The notes below the pieces were generated by a model. That model saw only the letters and a program-made list of their open reading frames with translations. It had not been told where the DNA came from and ran no database searches. The translations under genes were made by a program, and so were the position numbers. Of a stretch of 40,648 nt of DNA, positions 7,366 to 15,934 are shown one piece after another; the first letter of the stretch is position 1; every line of letters begins with the position of its first letter. The DNA is from HGM13233 sp964478515 (GTDB lineage Bacteria; Bacillota; Clostridia; Oscillospirales; Ruminococcaceae), in contig CAYZIL010000022.1 in NCBI GenBank assembly GCA_964478515.1, positions 1-40,648 on the forward strand. The letters are read 5' to 3'.

Positions 7366-8421
7366 ATGATTAACACCGAAAAATCTGTGCTGTGGCAGGA
7401 GATATTTGAACAGCCGCAAGCCGTAAAAAAATGCATTGAGACCAACCGAGAAATATTTGCCCAAATCGGCAAAGAAGTGCGCGAACGGGGGCTAAGACAC
7501 GTTGTGTTCGTCGGCCGTGGTTCAAGCGACCACGCCAACCTGGTGGCGCGGTATGTTTTTGAAAACCACTGCCGCATGACGGCAAGTATTGCCGCGCCCT
7601 GCGTCGTTACCGCCTACAAGAGCGATATTGACTATTCCGACTGCCTGATGATAGCGGTCTCCCAGTCCGGCGGCGGCAGGGATATATATGAAGTGATGAA
7701 AAAGTGCGACGCGGACGGCGGATTGTGCGTCAGTGTCACAAACGTGCCCGGCTCGCTGATGACCGAGGCCGGTAAATACAAAATCAATAATGCCTGCGGT
7801 CCGGAAAAGAGCATTACCGCGGCGAAATCATACATGACGCAGCTGGTGGTCAACCTCGGCATAGCCGCGTATATAAGTGAAAGCAGCGAGCTGCTGAGCA
7901 TTCTCGACGAGTTGCCGGAAATACTGCAAAAAAGTCTCGCGCTGGAAACGCAGGTGCGCGACGTCGTGCGCTGGTACCGCAATACCGCAAAGCTTATGGT
8001 TTTCGGCCGCGGCTATTTGGGCGCGCTTGCCGCCGAGACCGAGCTGAAAATACAGGAGACGAGCTATCTTGACGCGCGCAGCTACGGCGGCGCCGACTAT
8101 ATCCACGGACCAATAGCTACAGCCGAGCGCTTTGTTCCCGGAATATATTTTATGGCCGACAAGGCCACCAATTACAGCGTGCAAGCGCTGCTTGAGCGGC
8201 TGCAAAAAGAGTATCAGGTCTGGAGCACGGTCGTTACCAACGACCCGAAGCTGGCCGAAATGGGCGACACTTGCGTGATGATTCCCGCAGAGTACGACGG
8301 GCTGCGCGCCGTGTTTCCCTGCGCGGTTTTTTCGCAGATGTTTGCCTGCTTGTGCTCGCTGTCACGCGGGTACAACCCCGACGCGCCCGTAGGCGTCAGC
8401 AAAACCACCGTGACCGTGTGA
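7366..8421 (+). CDS. Double-SIS sugar isomerase/deglycase-like protein 1
   Basis: 351 residues with two sugar-isomerase (SIS) folds as in the C-terminal half of GlmS. SIS 1 has VFVGRGSSDHANLVARY and SQSGGGRDIYEV. SIS 2 has VFGRGYLGALAAETELKIQE and YGGADYIHGPIA. In GlmS and deglycases such as FrlB the loop before HGP carries a catalytic Glu; here the equivalent position looks like Asp (DYIHGP), so chemistry may differ from protein 2. Enzymes of this group act on phosphorylated amino sugars or Amadori products (ketoamine phosphates). The second of two ATGs (7366) is in frame, with AAGGAG six bases upstream. 25 bases separate it from protein 2. Confidence 0.82.
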   Translation: MINTEKSVLWQEIFEQPQAVKKCIETNREIFAQIGKEVRERGLRHVVFVGRGSSDHANLVARYVFENHCRMTASIAAPCVVTAYKSDIDYSDCLMIAVSQSGGGRDIYEVMKKCDADGGLCVSVTNVPGSLMTEAGKYKINNACGPEKSITAAKSYMTQLVVNLGIAAYISESSELLSILDELPEILQKSLALETQVRDVVRWYRNTAKLMVFGRGYLGALAAETELKIQETSYLDARSYGGADYIHGPIATAERFVPGIYFMADKATNYSVQALLERLQKEYQVWSTVVTNDPKLAEMGDTCVMIPAEYDGLRAVFPCAVFSQMFACLCSLSRGYNPDAPVGVSKTTVTV

Positions 8422-8446
8422 CAATAAATTAAATAGGGTGCTTGAT

Positions 8447-9571
8447 ATGGAAAAAGAAATATCCATGCGTAATTACATTGCCGAAACGCCGGCAACAGCT
8501 CTTGATAACATAGTAAACAGCGAGAGTCTGACCCGTTCGCTCGTTGAGCTGTTTTTGCGCCGCGAATACAAATCCGTTTGGCTGGTGGCCTGCGGTTCCA
8601 GCTGTAACGCCGCCTATTGTGCGCGGTACTACATGAAAAAATATCTCGGTGTTGAGGTGAAGATAGTTACTCCCTTTACCTTTAACCATTACGAGAACGA
8701 CGCGCAGCCCGACGATTTTGTCGTTTGCATATCGCAAAGCGGCTGCAGCACCAACACGCTGACGTCGCTGCGCATCTGCCGCAGCCGGGGAATAGACGCA
8801 ATCGGCCTTACCGGCAACCCCGACAGCGATTTCAAAAATGTTTCCACCGTTGTAGACTGCGGTCTGAAAAGCGAGAAACTCGACTTCGTCACCAAGGGTG
8901 TTGTTACCCTGGCGCTGTTTCTTATGTTGTTTTCGCTGCACGCGGCCGCGCGGCTGGGGCGCATAAACGACAGCGAGCTTGCGCAGCAAAAAGACCTGCT
9001 GCGCGCGGCAATTGGGAATTACAGTTATATTCTCGACAATTTCGCAAAGTTTGCCGAGCGCAACCGCAAGAACCTGCTGTCGATGAACGTGGCTTATGTG
9101 CTCGGCGCCGGCGCCAACTACGGCACGGCGTTGGAAGGCGCGGTGAAAATAGGCGAGACTGTCCATGTGCCTGCCATCGGCTACGAGCTGGAAGAGTCGA
9201 TACACGGCCCGCAGATACAGCTGACGCCGAATTATACCTTTATTATTATTGACCCCAACGACGACAGCAGCGAGATGGCCTGCAAATGCTACGAGGCTGC
9301 AAGCCGCATTACCGAGCGCGTCTTCATGCTGTCCAACAGTGACAGTGTCAGCGGCAGCGGAGTTATGCGCGTGCCGGTGCTGACGCCGCAGGAAATATCG
9401 CCGCTTTACGCGCTCGCCTTTGTGCAGATGATAGCTTGTTACGCGGCGGAAACGCTTGTAAGTTGGCGGGTACACCCGTTGATGGAGGACTTTAGATCCG
9501 TACTGTTCGGCAAGTCGGACACCTACCGCGCCTACAATTGCGTAGGTAAGGTGCCGGACGGCCTTGAATAG
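8447..9571 (+). CDS. Double-SIS sugar isomerase/deglycase-like protein 2
   Basis: 374 residues from the ATG at 8447; a GTG nine bases earlier is less likely because it overlaps the ribosome site. SIS 1 shows LVACGSSCNAAYCARYYMKK and ISQSGCSTNTL. SIS 2 shows VLGAGANYGTALEGAVKIGE and EESIHGPQIQLT, keeping the Glu before HGP that is catalytic in GlmS-type isomerases and FrlB/FraB deglycases. It differs enough from protein 1 that the two could handle different substrates or form a mixed complex. By context it likely converts the phosphorylated product of the PTS to a common sugar phosphate. Confidence 0.82.
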   Translation: MEKEISMRNYIAETPATALDNIVNSESLTRSLVELFLRREYKSVWLVACGSSCNAAYCARYYMKKYLGVEVKIVTPFTFNHYENDAQPDDFVVCISQSGCSTNTLTSLRICRSRGIDAIGLTGNPDSDFKNVSTVVDCGLKSEKLDFVTKGVVTLALFLMLFSLHAAARLGRINDSELAQQKDLLRAAIGNYSYILDNFAKFAERNRKNLLSMNVAYVLGAGANYGTALEGAVKIGETVHVPAIGYELEESIHGPQIQLTPNYTFIIIDPNDDSSEMACKCYEAASRITERVFMLSNSDSVSGSGVMRVPVLTPQEISPLYALAFVQMIACYAAETLVSWRVHPLMEDFRSVLFGKSDTYRAYNCVGKVPDGLE

Positions 9572-9619
9572 ACGGAACTTAAACGACCGGTAAATCCAAA
9601 ATAAGGAGAAGATATACCA

Positions 9620-10471
9620 ATGGAACACAATGAATTGCGGCAGCTGAAAAAGTTTTCCGCACAAATCAGGATGGAATCGCTCAAGATGTTCAAATGGCGC
9701 GGCCAGGGACACATCGGCGGCTGTCTTTCCGTCGTCGAGCTTATTTCAGTGCTGTACGGCAAACAGATGAAGTACGACCCAAAAAACCCGCAGTGGGAAG
9801 GGCGCGACTATCTGGTAATGTCCAAGGGCCACGCGGCGCCGACACTGTGCTGCGCGCTGGCTTTCAAGGGCTTTTTTGACAAGAGCTGGCTGTACACCAT
9901 GGACAACGTCGGCACGCGCATAACCTCGCACGTCGACCGCCTGTTGACGCCGGGCGTCGACGTAACTTGCGGCTCGCTCGGACAGGGCGCGTCTGTTGCC
10001 GCCGGCATAGCGCTGGGGCTGAAAAAGCAAGGACGCAACGACCAGTACGTCTATGTCGTTATCGGCGACGGCGAGCTAAACGAGGGCCAGAACTGGGAGG
10101 CCTTCGAGTTTATGGCGCACGAAAAGCTAAACAACTGCATTGTCATTATTGACAACAACAAGCGCCAGCACGACGGCTACTGCACCGAGGTGCTCGACCC
10201 CTTTAACTACGAGGAGAAGATGCGCGCTTTCGGTTTTGACGCGCGCACCGTAAAGGGCGACGACGAGGCCGCGATCTCCGACGCCATTGACGCCGTCAAA
10301 AAGATAGACGATAAGGCGGTGTGCATAATTCTCGACACCGTTAAGGGCCAGGGCGTGGAATATTTCGAGAAGATGGAAAGCAACCACGCGCCGAAGATAT
10401 TTGAAGAGGGAGCGGCCGAAATCGACAAGGCAGTAGCTCAGTTGGAGAAAATTGCCGGGGAGGACAAGTAA
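9620..10471 (+). CDS. Transketolase, N-terminal (thiamine diphosphate) subunit
   Basis: 283 residues, the length of the N-terminal half of split transketolases. GHIGGCLSVVELISVLYG, DYLVMSKGHAAPTL and the ThDP/Mg motif GDGELNEGQNWEAFEF...IIDNNK are all present. It binds thiamine diphosphate and Mg and needs the C-terminal subunit, encoded next, to complete the active site that moves two-carbon ketol units between sugar phosphates. 48 bases after the SIS gene; GGAG precedes the ATG. One base separates its TAA from the next ATG. Confidence 0.93.
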   Translation: MEHNELRQLKKFSAQIRMESLKMFKWRGQGHIGGCLSVVELISVLYGKQMKYDPKNPQWEGRDYLVMSKGHAAPTLCCALAFKGFFDKSWLYTMDNVGTRITSHVDRLLTPGVDVTCGSLGQGASVAAGIALGLKKQGRNDQYVYVVIGDGELNEGQNWEAFEFMAHEKLNNCIVIIDNNKRQHDGYCTEVLDPFNYEEKMRAFGFDARTVKGDDEAAISDAIDAVKKIDDKAVCIILDTVKGQGVEYFEKMESNHAPKIFEEGAAEIDKAVAQLEKIAGEDK

Positions 10472-10472
10472 A

Positions 10473-11429
10473 ATGTCTATAATGCAAAGAGACAAAACCG
10501 CCGGCGGCGAGTACAGAGTCGGGCTGGTGGAAACGCTTCAGGAAATGATGAAAGAAGATGAGCGTATTGTGGCGCTCGACGCCGACCTTGGCGGAGCCTC
10601 CTTCTTTATCAACTTTAAGGAATCAAATCCCGACAGATTTATAGACGTCGGTATTTGCGAGGCTAACATGTTCGGCGTGGCCGCGGGACTGTCGCTGCGC
10701 GGCTACATCCCGTTCGTGCACACAATGGCGGCGTTCGTTACCCGCCGCGCACTTGACCAGCTGTATATCTCCTGCGCTTACAACAAATTGCCGGTCAACA
10801 TCTATGCCTCCGACCCCGGCTTTTGCGTCGGCTTTGACGGCGGTACCCACACAACTTTTGAGGACATAGGCATAATGCGTTCTATCCCCGGCGTGACTAT
10901 TTTTGAGCCCGCCGACCAGACCCAGATGCGCTGGGCGGCCAAGACTGCGGCCGGATTAAAGGGCGTGCAGTACATTCGCGCCTTCCGCAAGACGGCGTCG
11001 CAGATATACGCGCCGGGAACGCAGTTCACTGTCGGTAAGGCCGAGGTGCTGCGCGAGGGCAGCGACGTGCTGCTTGTCAGCAGCGGCTATTTGCTAAACG
11101 ACGCGCTTGACGCGGCCGAAATGCTTGCCGAGCGCGGCGTGTCGGTCGAAGTTGTCGACATGGTCACGCTCAAGCCGTTTGACGCCGAGCGCATTAAAAA
11201 CGACGCCAAGGGCAAAAAGCTGGTCGTCACATACGAAAACCACGGCGTTATCAACGGCGTCGGCTCGGCGGTTGCCGATGTGCTGGCCGAAAACGCTATC
11301 GGTGTGCCGCTGCACAAAATCGGCGCGCACGACGTCTTCGGTCAAGTCGGCACAGTAGACGAGCTGAAGAAGGTCTTCAAATTGACGGCGGCAGACGCAG
11401 TGGCAGAAATAGAAGCTGCGCTTAAATAA
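10473..11429 (+). CDS. Transketolase, C-terminal (pyrimidine-binding) subunit
   Basis: 318 residues from the ATG at 10473, which has GGGGAGG nine bases upstream inside the end of the N-terminal subunit gene; an earlier frame start at 10452 is inside that gene. The pyrimidine-binding domain has DADLGG and FIDVGICEANMFGVAAGLSLRG with the Glu that activates thiamine diphosphate, then FVTRRALDQLYISCAYN. The C-terminal swivel domain follows. The pair presumably feeds the pentose phosphate pathway with the product made by the SIS enzymes. Last gene of the operon. Confidence 0.93.
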   Translation: MSIMQRDKTAGGEYRVGLVETLQEMMKEDERIVALDADLGGASFFINFKESNPDRFIDVGICEANMFGVAAGLSLRGYIPFVHTMAAFVTRRALDQLYISCAYNKLPVNIYASDPGFCVGFDGGTHTTFEDIGIMRSIPGVTIFEPADQTQMRWAAKTAAGLKGVQYIRAFRKTASQIYAPGTQFTVGKAEVLREGSDVLLVSSGYLLNDALDAAEMLAERGVSVEVVDMVTLKPFDAERIKNDAKGKKLVVTYENHGVINGVGSAVADVLAENAIGVPLHKIGAHDVFGQVGTVDELKKVFKLTAADAVAEIEAALK

Positions 11430-11458
11430 CGGTTACTCTCCTTCAGAGACACAGATAT

Positions 11459-11516
11459 GCAACGCGCCGCGCGCCGGCAGGGGACGTTTCTCCTCTGCCG
11501 GCGCGCGGCGCGTTGC
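11459..11516 (+). repeat. Long perfect GC-rich hairpin after the transketolase operon
   Basis: A 22-bp perfect inverted repeat (11459-11480 with 11495-11516, arms starting GCAACGCGCC) closes a 14-base loop. There is no T tract, so it is not a classical intrinsic terminator. It may stabilise the 3' end of the operon mRNA or act with Rho. Confidence 0.7.
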
Positions 11517-11522
11517 CGGTAC

Positions 11523-11551
11523 TTGACGCGGCAGCTAAAAGTAATTAAAGT
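11523..11551 (+). promoter_or_regulatory. Promoter of the ABC exporter gene
   Basis: TTGACG (11523-11528), 17-base spacer, TAAAGT (11546-11551), about 55 bases before the proposed start; GGAG follows at 11592-11595. Confidence 0.5.
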
Positions 11552-11605
11552 ATAAGCAGCGCCGCACCGCAGCGCCAAACGACACAGAACTGGAGTGAAC
11601 CGGAA

Positions 11606-13333
11606 ATAAAACCCAAAAATCTTTTCAAACGCTTTTGCAGCTATTACCGGCCCTATAAAAAGCAGCTTACCGCCGATGTGGTCGCGACTTTTTTTGTCAG
11701 CGCCTGCGACTTGTGTTATCCGCTGATAACCCGCGACATTATCAACAACGTGGTGCCCAACAAACTGTTTAGCAGGCTGTTGATACTTTGCGGGCTTGTG
11801 CTGCTTATTTACATAGCTAAAAGGCTGCTCAACTATTATGTTTCCTTTTACGGGCATATGCTCGGCGTGCGCATGCAAATGGATATGCGCAGCGAGATAT
11901 TTTCCCACCTGGAAACGCTGCCGTTTTCCTATTTTGACCAGCACAAGTCCGGCGCGCTGATGTCGCGCGTCGTCAACGACTTGCAGGATGTTTCCGAGCT
12001 TGCCCACCACGGTCCGGAAAATTTGCTGCTGTCGCTGGGCATGATAGCCGGCTCGTTCGTGATACTTTGCACTATCAATGTGCCGCTGACGCTGATAATA
12101 TTCGCGTTTTTGCCGATACTGGTGTTCTTTACCGTCAAGCAGAATCGCCGCATGGGTGAAAAATTTGGCGCCGCGCGCGAGAAAATCAGCGCCATCAACG
12201 CGAATTTGCAAAATTCGCTGACCGGCATTCGCGTCAGCAAGGCGTTTGACAACTACGACGAGGAAATGCGCCGCTTTGACGACGCCAACGTCGCTTACGG
12301 CGAGGCGCGCAAGAATGCCTACAAAACAATGGCCTATTTCTTTTCGGGAATGACATTTTACATCGACGTCATGTACATTGCCGTCATAACGGCCGGCGGG
12401 ATATTCTTTTACAAAGGCGCAATAAATTTCGGCGATTTCACGACCTACTTGCTGTTTATTACCTTTTTCATCACGCCTGTGCGCAAATTTATGCAGTTTT
12501 GCGAGATGTTCGAGGACGGCAAATCCGGGTTTACCCGCTTTTGCGAAATAATGGACGTTGAGCCCGAAAAGGACAAGCCCGACGCCCGCGACGTCGACAC
12601 TGTTGACGGTGACATCGTCTTCAACGACGTCAGTTTTACTTACGGCGACGACAAAAAAGTGCTCGACCACATTGAGCTTACAGTGAAACAGGGCGAAAAA
12701 GTGGCGCTTGTCGGCCCGTCCGGCGGCGGTAAAACCACACTGTGCCATCTGCTGCCGCGCTTTTATAAGCTCAGCGGCGGGCAAATCACTATCGGCGGCA
12801 CGGACATCGAGGACATAACTATCGGCAGTCTGCGGCGCAATATCGGCATTGTACAGCAGGAGGTGTTTCTCTTTACCGGCACCGTCGCCGACAATATCGG
12901 TTACGTCGGCCGGCCGGCGAGCCGCGCCGAAATTGAGTCGGCGGCGCGCAAGGCGAACATTCACGACTTTATCATGTCGCTGCCCGACGGCTACGATACC
13001 TATATCGGCGAGCGCGGCGTCATGCTTTCGGGCGGTCAGAAGCAGCGCATCTCCATTGCCCGCATTTTTATCAAAAACCCGCCGATAATTGTGCTTGACG
13101 AGGCAACCTCGGCGCTGGACAACGTTACCGAGGCACAGCTGCAGCAATCTCTCGACGAGATGTGCCGCGGCCGCACCGCCATTGTCGTGGCCCACCGTTT
13201 GTCCACAGTGCGCAATGCCGACGAGATAGTGGTAATTACCGACAAAGGAATTGAGGCCAAGGGCAGTCACGCCGAACTGATGGCGCAGGGCGGACTGTAC
13301 AAAGAGCTTTACGAAATGCAGTTTGAGCGCTGA
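11606..13333 (+). CDS. ABC-type multidrug/lipid exporter, fused membrane and ATPase half
   Basis: 575 residues if translation starts at the ATA codon at 11606; the first standard start in frame (GTG, 11678) would remove FKRFCSYYRPYKKQ and the beginning of helix 1, which this family keeps. GGAG lies ten bases before the ATA. The membrane domain has six helices (to about residue 310). The ATPase domain shows Walker A GPSGGGKTT, Q-loop VQQE, signature LSGGQKQR, Walker B IIVLDEATSAL and the H-loop AHRLST. This is a half transporter that must dimerise; no partner ABC gene is adjacent, so a homodimer is likely. The substrate cannot be read from sequence. Confidence 0.88.
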   Translation: MKPKNLFKRFCSYYRPYKKQLTADVVATFFVSACDLCYPLITRDIINNVVPNKLFSRLLILCGLVLLIYIAKRLLNYYVSFYGHMLGVRMQMDMRSEIFSHLETLPFSYFDQHKSGALMSRVVNDLQDVSELAHHGPENLLLSLGMIAGSFVILCTINVPLTLIIFAFLPILVFFTVKQNRRMGEKFGAAREKISAINANLQNSLTGIRVSKAFDNYDEEMRRFDDANVAYGEARKNAYKTMAYFFSGMTFYIDVMYIAVITAGGIFFYKGAINFGDFTTYLLFITFFITPVRKFMQFCEMFEDGKSGFTRFCEIMDVEPEKDKPDARDVDTVDGDIVFNDVSFTYGDDKKVLDHIELTVKQGEKVALVGPSGGGKTTLCHLLPRFYKLSGGQITIGGTDIEDITIGSLRRNIGIVQQEVFLFTGTVADNIGYVGRPASRAEIESAARKANIHDFIMSLPDGYDTYIGERGVMLSGGQKQRISIARIFIKNPPIIVLDEATSALDNVTEAQLQQSLDEMCRGRTAIVVAHRLSTVRNADEIVVITDKGIEAKGSHAELMAQGGLYKELYEMQFER

Positions 13334-13360
13334 AATATAAAAACCGGGGGAGAAAAAACA

Positions 13361-13939
13361 GTGGAAGAAAGATTCGCCATGGTCCTAAAGGACGACGAGC
13401 AGGTGTGTTGGTGCGGCGCTGCTAACGTGGCGGCCCATATTCTGCGCGCTGTGCGAACTGCGCTAATAATTTTGATAATGCCGACGATTATGACGATGTT
13501 TCCGGTAATATTTCTGGTAGGAAACGGCAGTGTCGGCCGCGCGCTGGCGCGCTGCTGGCCCTACTACGCCGTCGCATACGGCGCGGTCATTCTGGCGGTG
13601 ATAATCGGCGCACTGCTCAACGCCGAAAATACGGCGTTTTGCATAACCGACCAGCGCGCCATCAGCCGCGGCGGCGCGTTCGGCAACCATTTGGTTCACT
13701 ACTCGCTGAAAAACGTCGGCACTGTTCAGGTTAGGGGCACAATATTCGACAGCCGCGGCGCGCACCCCAGCGGGGATTTAATCGTCAGTGTCAAGGATTT
13801 TCACAACGACGTTGACGCCCAGCCGCAAAAGCTTGTGGTGCGCTCGCTCAGCGACGTCTACGACGCCTACAATGTGCTCACGCAGCTGTGCGAGGGCAAC
13901 AACGAGACGCTGCGGGTTGAAAACGTCTCGCCGCAGTGA
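13361..13939 (+). CDS. Bacterial PH-domain membrane protein
   Basis: 192 residues, GTG start with GGGGGAG nine bases upstream. Two hydrophobic segments (about residues 30-55 and 65-88) are followed by a domain beginning NTAFCITDQRAISRGG and continuing YSLKNVGTVQV, the pattern of bacterial PH domains of the YdbS/bPH2 type (T-x-x-R, then a strand on the I/V periodicity). The function of these proteins is mostly unknown. It follows the ABC exporter by 27 bases and is probably cotranscribed with it. Confidence 0.7.
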   Translation: MEERFAMVLKDDEQVCWCGAANVAAHILRAVRTALIILIMPTIMTMFPVIFLVGNGSVGRALARCWPYYAVAYGAVILAVIIGALLNAENTAFCITDQRAISRGGAFGNHLVHYSLKNVGTVQVRGTIFDSRGAHPSGDLIVSVKDFHNDVDAQPQKLVVRSLSDVYDAYNVLTQLCEGNNETLRVENVSPQ

Positions 13940-13983
13940 GCCGCGCGAAAAAGCGCGGGCACAATTGGAACGACATACAACAA

Positions 13984-14009
13984 CACCCGCCGCAATACTG
14001 CGGCGGGTG
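13984..14009. terminator. Bidirectional hairpin between the PH-domain gene and cysE
   Basis: CACCCGCCGCA (13984-13994) pairs with TGCGGCGGGTG (13999-14009), loop ATAC; ATTATTTT follows on plus. The U tract is weak in both directions. Confidence 0.6.
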
Positions 14010-14040
14010 AATTATTTTGTCGCTGGTTGCGGCCGTCGGT

Positions 14041-14958
14041 TCAGTCGGCGGCGGTGCGAATATTCGGCGACGGGGTGGCGTTATATACCTTTGAGCGCGG
14101 CGGCACTGACTCTATTAACCAGACGTTGCCGCCGATTATGCTGCCGCGGCCGACTGTAGTGTCGCCGCCGAGAATGGTGGCGCCGGCATAGATAATGACG
14201 TCGTCCTCAATATTCGGGTGGCGCTTTACGCCCTTTACCGGGTTGCCGTCGGCGTCGAGCTCAAAGCTTTTTGCGCCGAGCGTCACGCCCTGGTAGAGCT
14301 TGACATGGTCGCCGATAATGCAGGTTTCGCCAATGACGACGCCGGTGCCGTGGTCTATAAAGAAATAGCTGCCGATGGCGGCGCCGGGGTGAATATCTAT
14401 GCCGGTGCGCTGGTGGGCGCACTCGGTCATAATGCGGGGGATAAGCGGCACGTCCAGCTCGTACAGGCGGTGGGCGAGCCGGTAGGTGGTCACGGCCTCT
14501 ATTGACGGGTAGCCGAGCAGAATCTCGTCCATATAGCGCGCCGCCGGGTCACCGTCATAGGCGGCCTCTATGTCAGTGGTCAGCGTGCGGCGAATGTCGG
14601 ACAAGCTGCGCATAAAATCGACGCTGATGCGCTCGGCATTTTCGGCGCACCGGTCGCAATCCTTGTCCTTTTGCCGCTGGCATTTGTTGTAGAGCACGTC
14701 TTGAACAATGCCGCACAGCAGCAGCGCCGCGTTGCCAAGGCGGTTGGCGACTTCTATATCAAGATGTTCCTTCGCGTCAGCGGTCCTCTCGTAAAGAGTC
14801 GGGAAAAGCGCCGCTTTCAGTTCAGAGGTCATTTCCTCCACGCGGCCGCGCATACCGAAACCGCTGATGCCGCCGCCGGAAATGTGCTCGCCGTTGAGCT
14901 GCAGCAGCTCGTCGGCAACGCGCGGCGAGTCGCTGCGCGTCCATTCACTTATATTCAT
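14041..14958 (-). CDS. cysE: Serine O-acetyltransferase
   Basis: 305 residues. It transfers acetyl from acetyl-CoA to L-serine, giving O-acetylserine for cysteine synthesis. The N-terminal half is helical; the C-terminal left-handed beta-helix begins around TGIDIHPGAAIGSYFFIDHG and continues with TGVVIGETCIIGDHVKLYQG and GATILGGDTTVGRGSIIGGN. The catalytic His is in FIDHGTG. The length is that of the longer EpsC/CysE form found in anaerobes. It lies 21 bases downstream of cysK; GGGAG precedes the ATG. The short C-terminal tail ends in NIRTAAD rather than the Ile-terminated tail that docks in CysK in enteric bacteria, so complex formation is uncertain. Confidence 0.93.
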   Translation of the reverse strand: MNISEWTRSDSPRVADELLQLNGEHISGGGISGFGMRGRVEEMTSELKAALFPTLYERTADAKEHLDIEVANRLGNAALLLCGIVQDVLYNKCQRQKDKDCDRCAENAERISVDFMRSLSDIRRTLTTDIEAAYDGDPAARYMDEILLGYPSIEAVTTYRLAHRLYELDVPLIPRIMTECAHQRTGIDIHPGAAIGSYFFIDHGTGVVIGETCIIGDHVKLYQGVTLGAKSFELDADGNPVKGVKRHPNIEDDVIIYAGATILGGDTTVGRGSIIGGNVWLIESVPPRSKVYNATPSPNIRTAAD

Positions 14959-14979
14959 TTACTGTCTCTCCCAAGTTTC

Positions 14980-15912
14980 TCATTCGCCATAAAGCGCGCT
15001 TGAAAGGTAACGGTCGCCCGAGTCGGGCAGCAGCACCGCAACGGTGCGGCCGGCGTTTTGCGGCCGGGCCGCCACTTGCAGCGCCGCGTGCAGCGCCGCG
15101 CCGGAGGAAATGCCGCACAGCACGCCCTCGCGGCGTGCCAGCAGCCGCGCCGCGGCAAAAGCCTCGCTGTCGCTGACGGTGATGATTTCGTCAATAAGGC
15201 CGGCGTCCAGCACGTCCGGCACAAAACCGGCGCCGATGCCCTGCAGCCCGTGGGGGCCGGGCTCGCGGCCGGAAAGAACGGCCGAGCCGCTCGGCTCAAC
15301 AGCGACGACGCCTATTTCGGGACGGCGGCTTTTCAAGTAACCGCCGACGCCGGTAATGGTACCGCCGGTGCCGACGCCGGCGACAAAGAAGTCTATTTCG
15401 CCGTCACAGTCGCGCCACAGCTCCGGCCCGGTGGTAAGCGTGTGCGCTTGCGGGTTGGCAGGGTTGGTAAACTGTCCGGCAATAAAGCTGCCGGGTATCT
15501 CTTTGGCCAGCTGTTCGGCGCGCGCTATGGCGCCGCGCATGCCCTCACTGCCGGGCGTAAGCTCCAGACGGGCGCCGTAGGCGCTCATCAGCGTGCGGCG
15601 CTCGGCACTCATAGAGTCGGGCATGACGATTATAAGGTCGTAGCCGCGCGCCGCCGCTATACAGGCAAGGCCTATTCCGGTGTTGCCAGAAGTGGGCTCA
15701 ATTATGACGCCGCCCGCTTGCAGAGCGCCGCGGCGCTCGGCGTCGTCGAGCATATTCAGCGCGACGCGGTCCTTGACGCTGCCGGCCGGGTTGAGATATT
15801 CGAGCTTTGCCAGCAGTCGCGCGGGGAGTTCGTGCTCGGCCTCAAGCCGGCGCAGTTCCAGCAGCGGCGTGTTGCCGACAAGCTGCTCGACGCCGGTATA
15901 TATATTCGGCAT
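14980..15912 (-). CDS. cysK: Cysteine synthase (O-acetylserine sulfhydrylase)
   Basis: 310 residues, the standard length. A PLP enzyme that replaces the acetyl group of O-acetylserine with sulfide. NPAGSVKDR holds the PLP Lys (residue 47), EPTSGNTGIG binds the substrate carboxylate, GVGTGGTITG binds the PLP phosphate, and LPDSGDRYLS is the C-terminal signature. An AAGGAG site precedes the ATG. It lies between the hydantoinase-like gene (22 bases upstream) and cysE, so the two cysteine enzymes are coexpressed. Confidence 0.94.
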   Translation of the reverse strand: MPNIYTGVEQLVGNTPLLELRRLEAEHELPARLLAKLEYLNPAGSVKDRVALNMLDDAERRGALQAGGVIIEPTSGNTGIGLACIAAARGYDLIIVMPDSMSAERRTLMSAYGARLELTPGSEGMRGAIARAEQLAKEIPGSFIAGQFTNPANPQAHTLTTGPELWRDCDGEIDFFVAGVGTGGTITGVGGYLKSRRPEIGVVAVEPSGSAVLSGREPGPHGLQGIGAGFVPDVLDAGLIDEIITVSDSEAFAAARLLARREGVLCGISSGAALHAALQVAARPQNAGRTVAVLLPDSGDRYLSSALYGE

Positions 15913-15934
15913 TTGGGGTCTCCTTTGGTTAACT

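Noticed and set aside
11342..13270. 642-codon minus-strand frame opposite the ABC exporter
   Set aside because: Shadow of the exporter and transketolase reading frames; no ribosome site, no recognisable domains.
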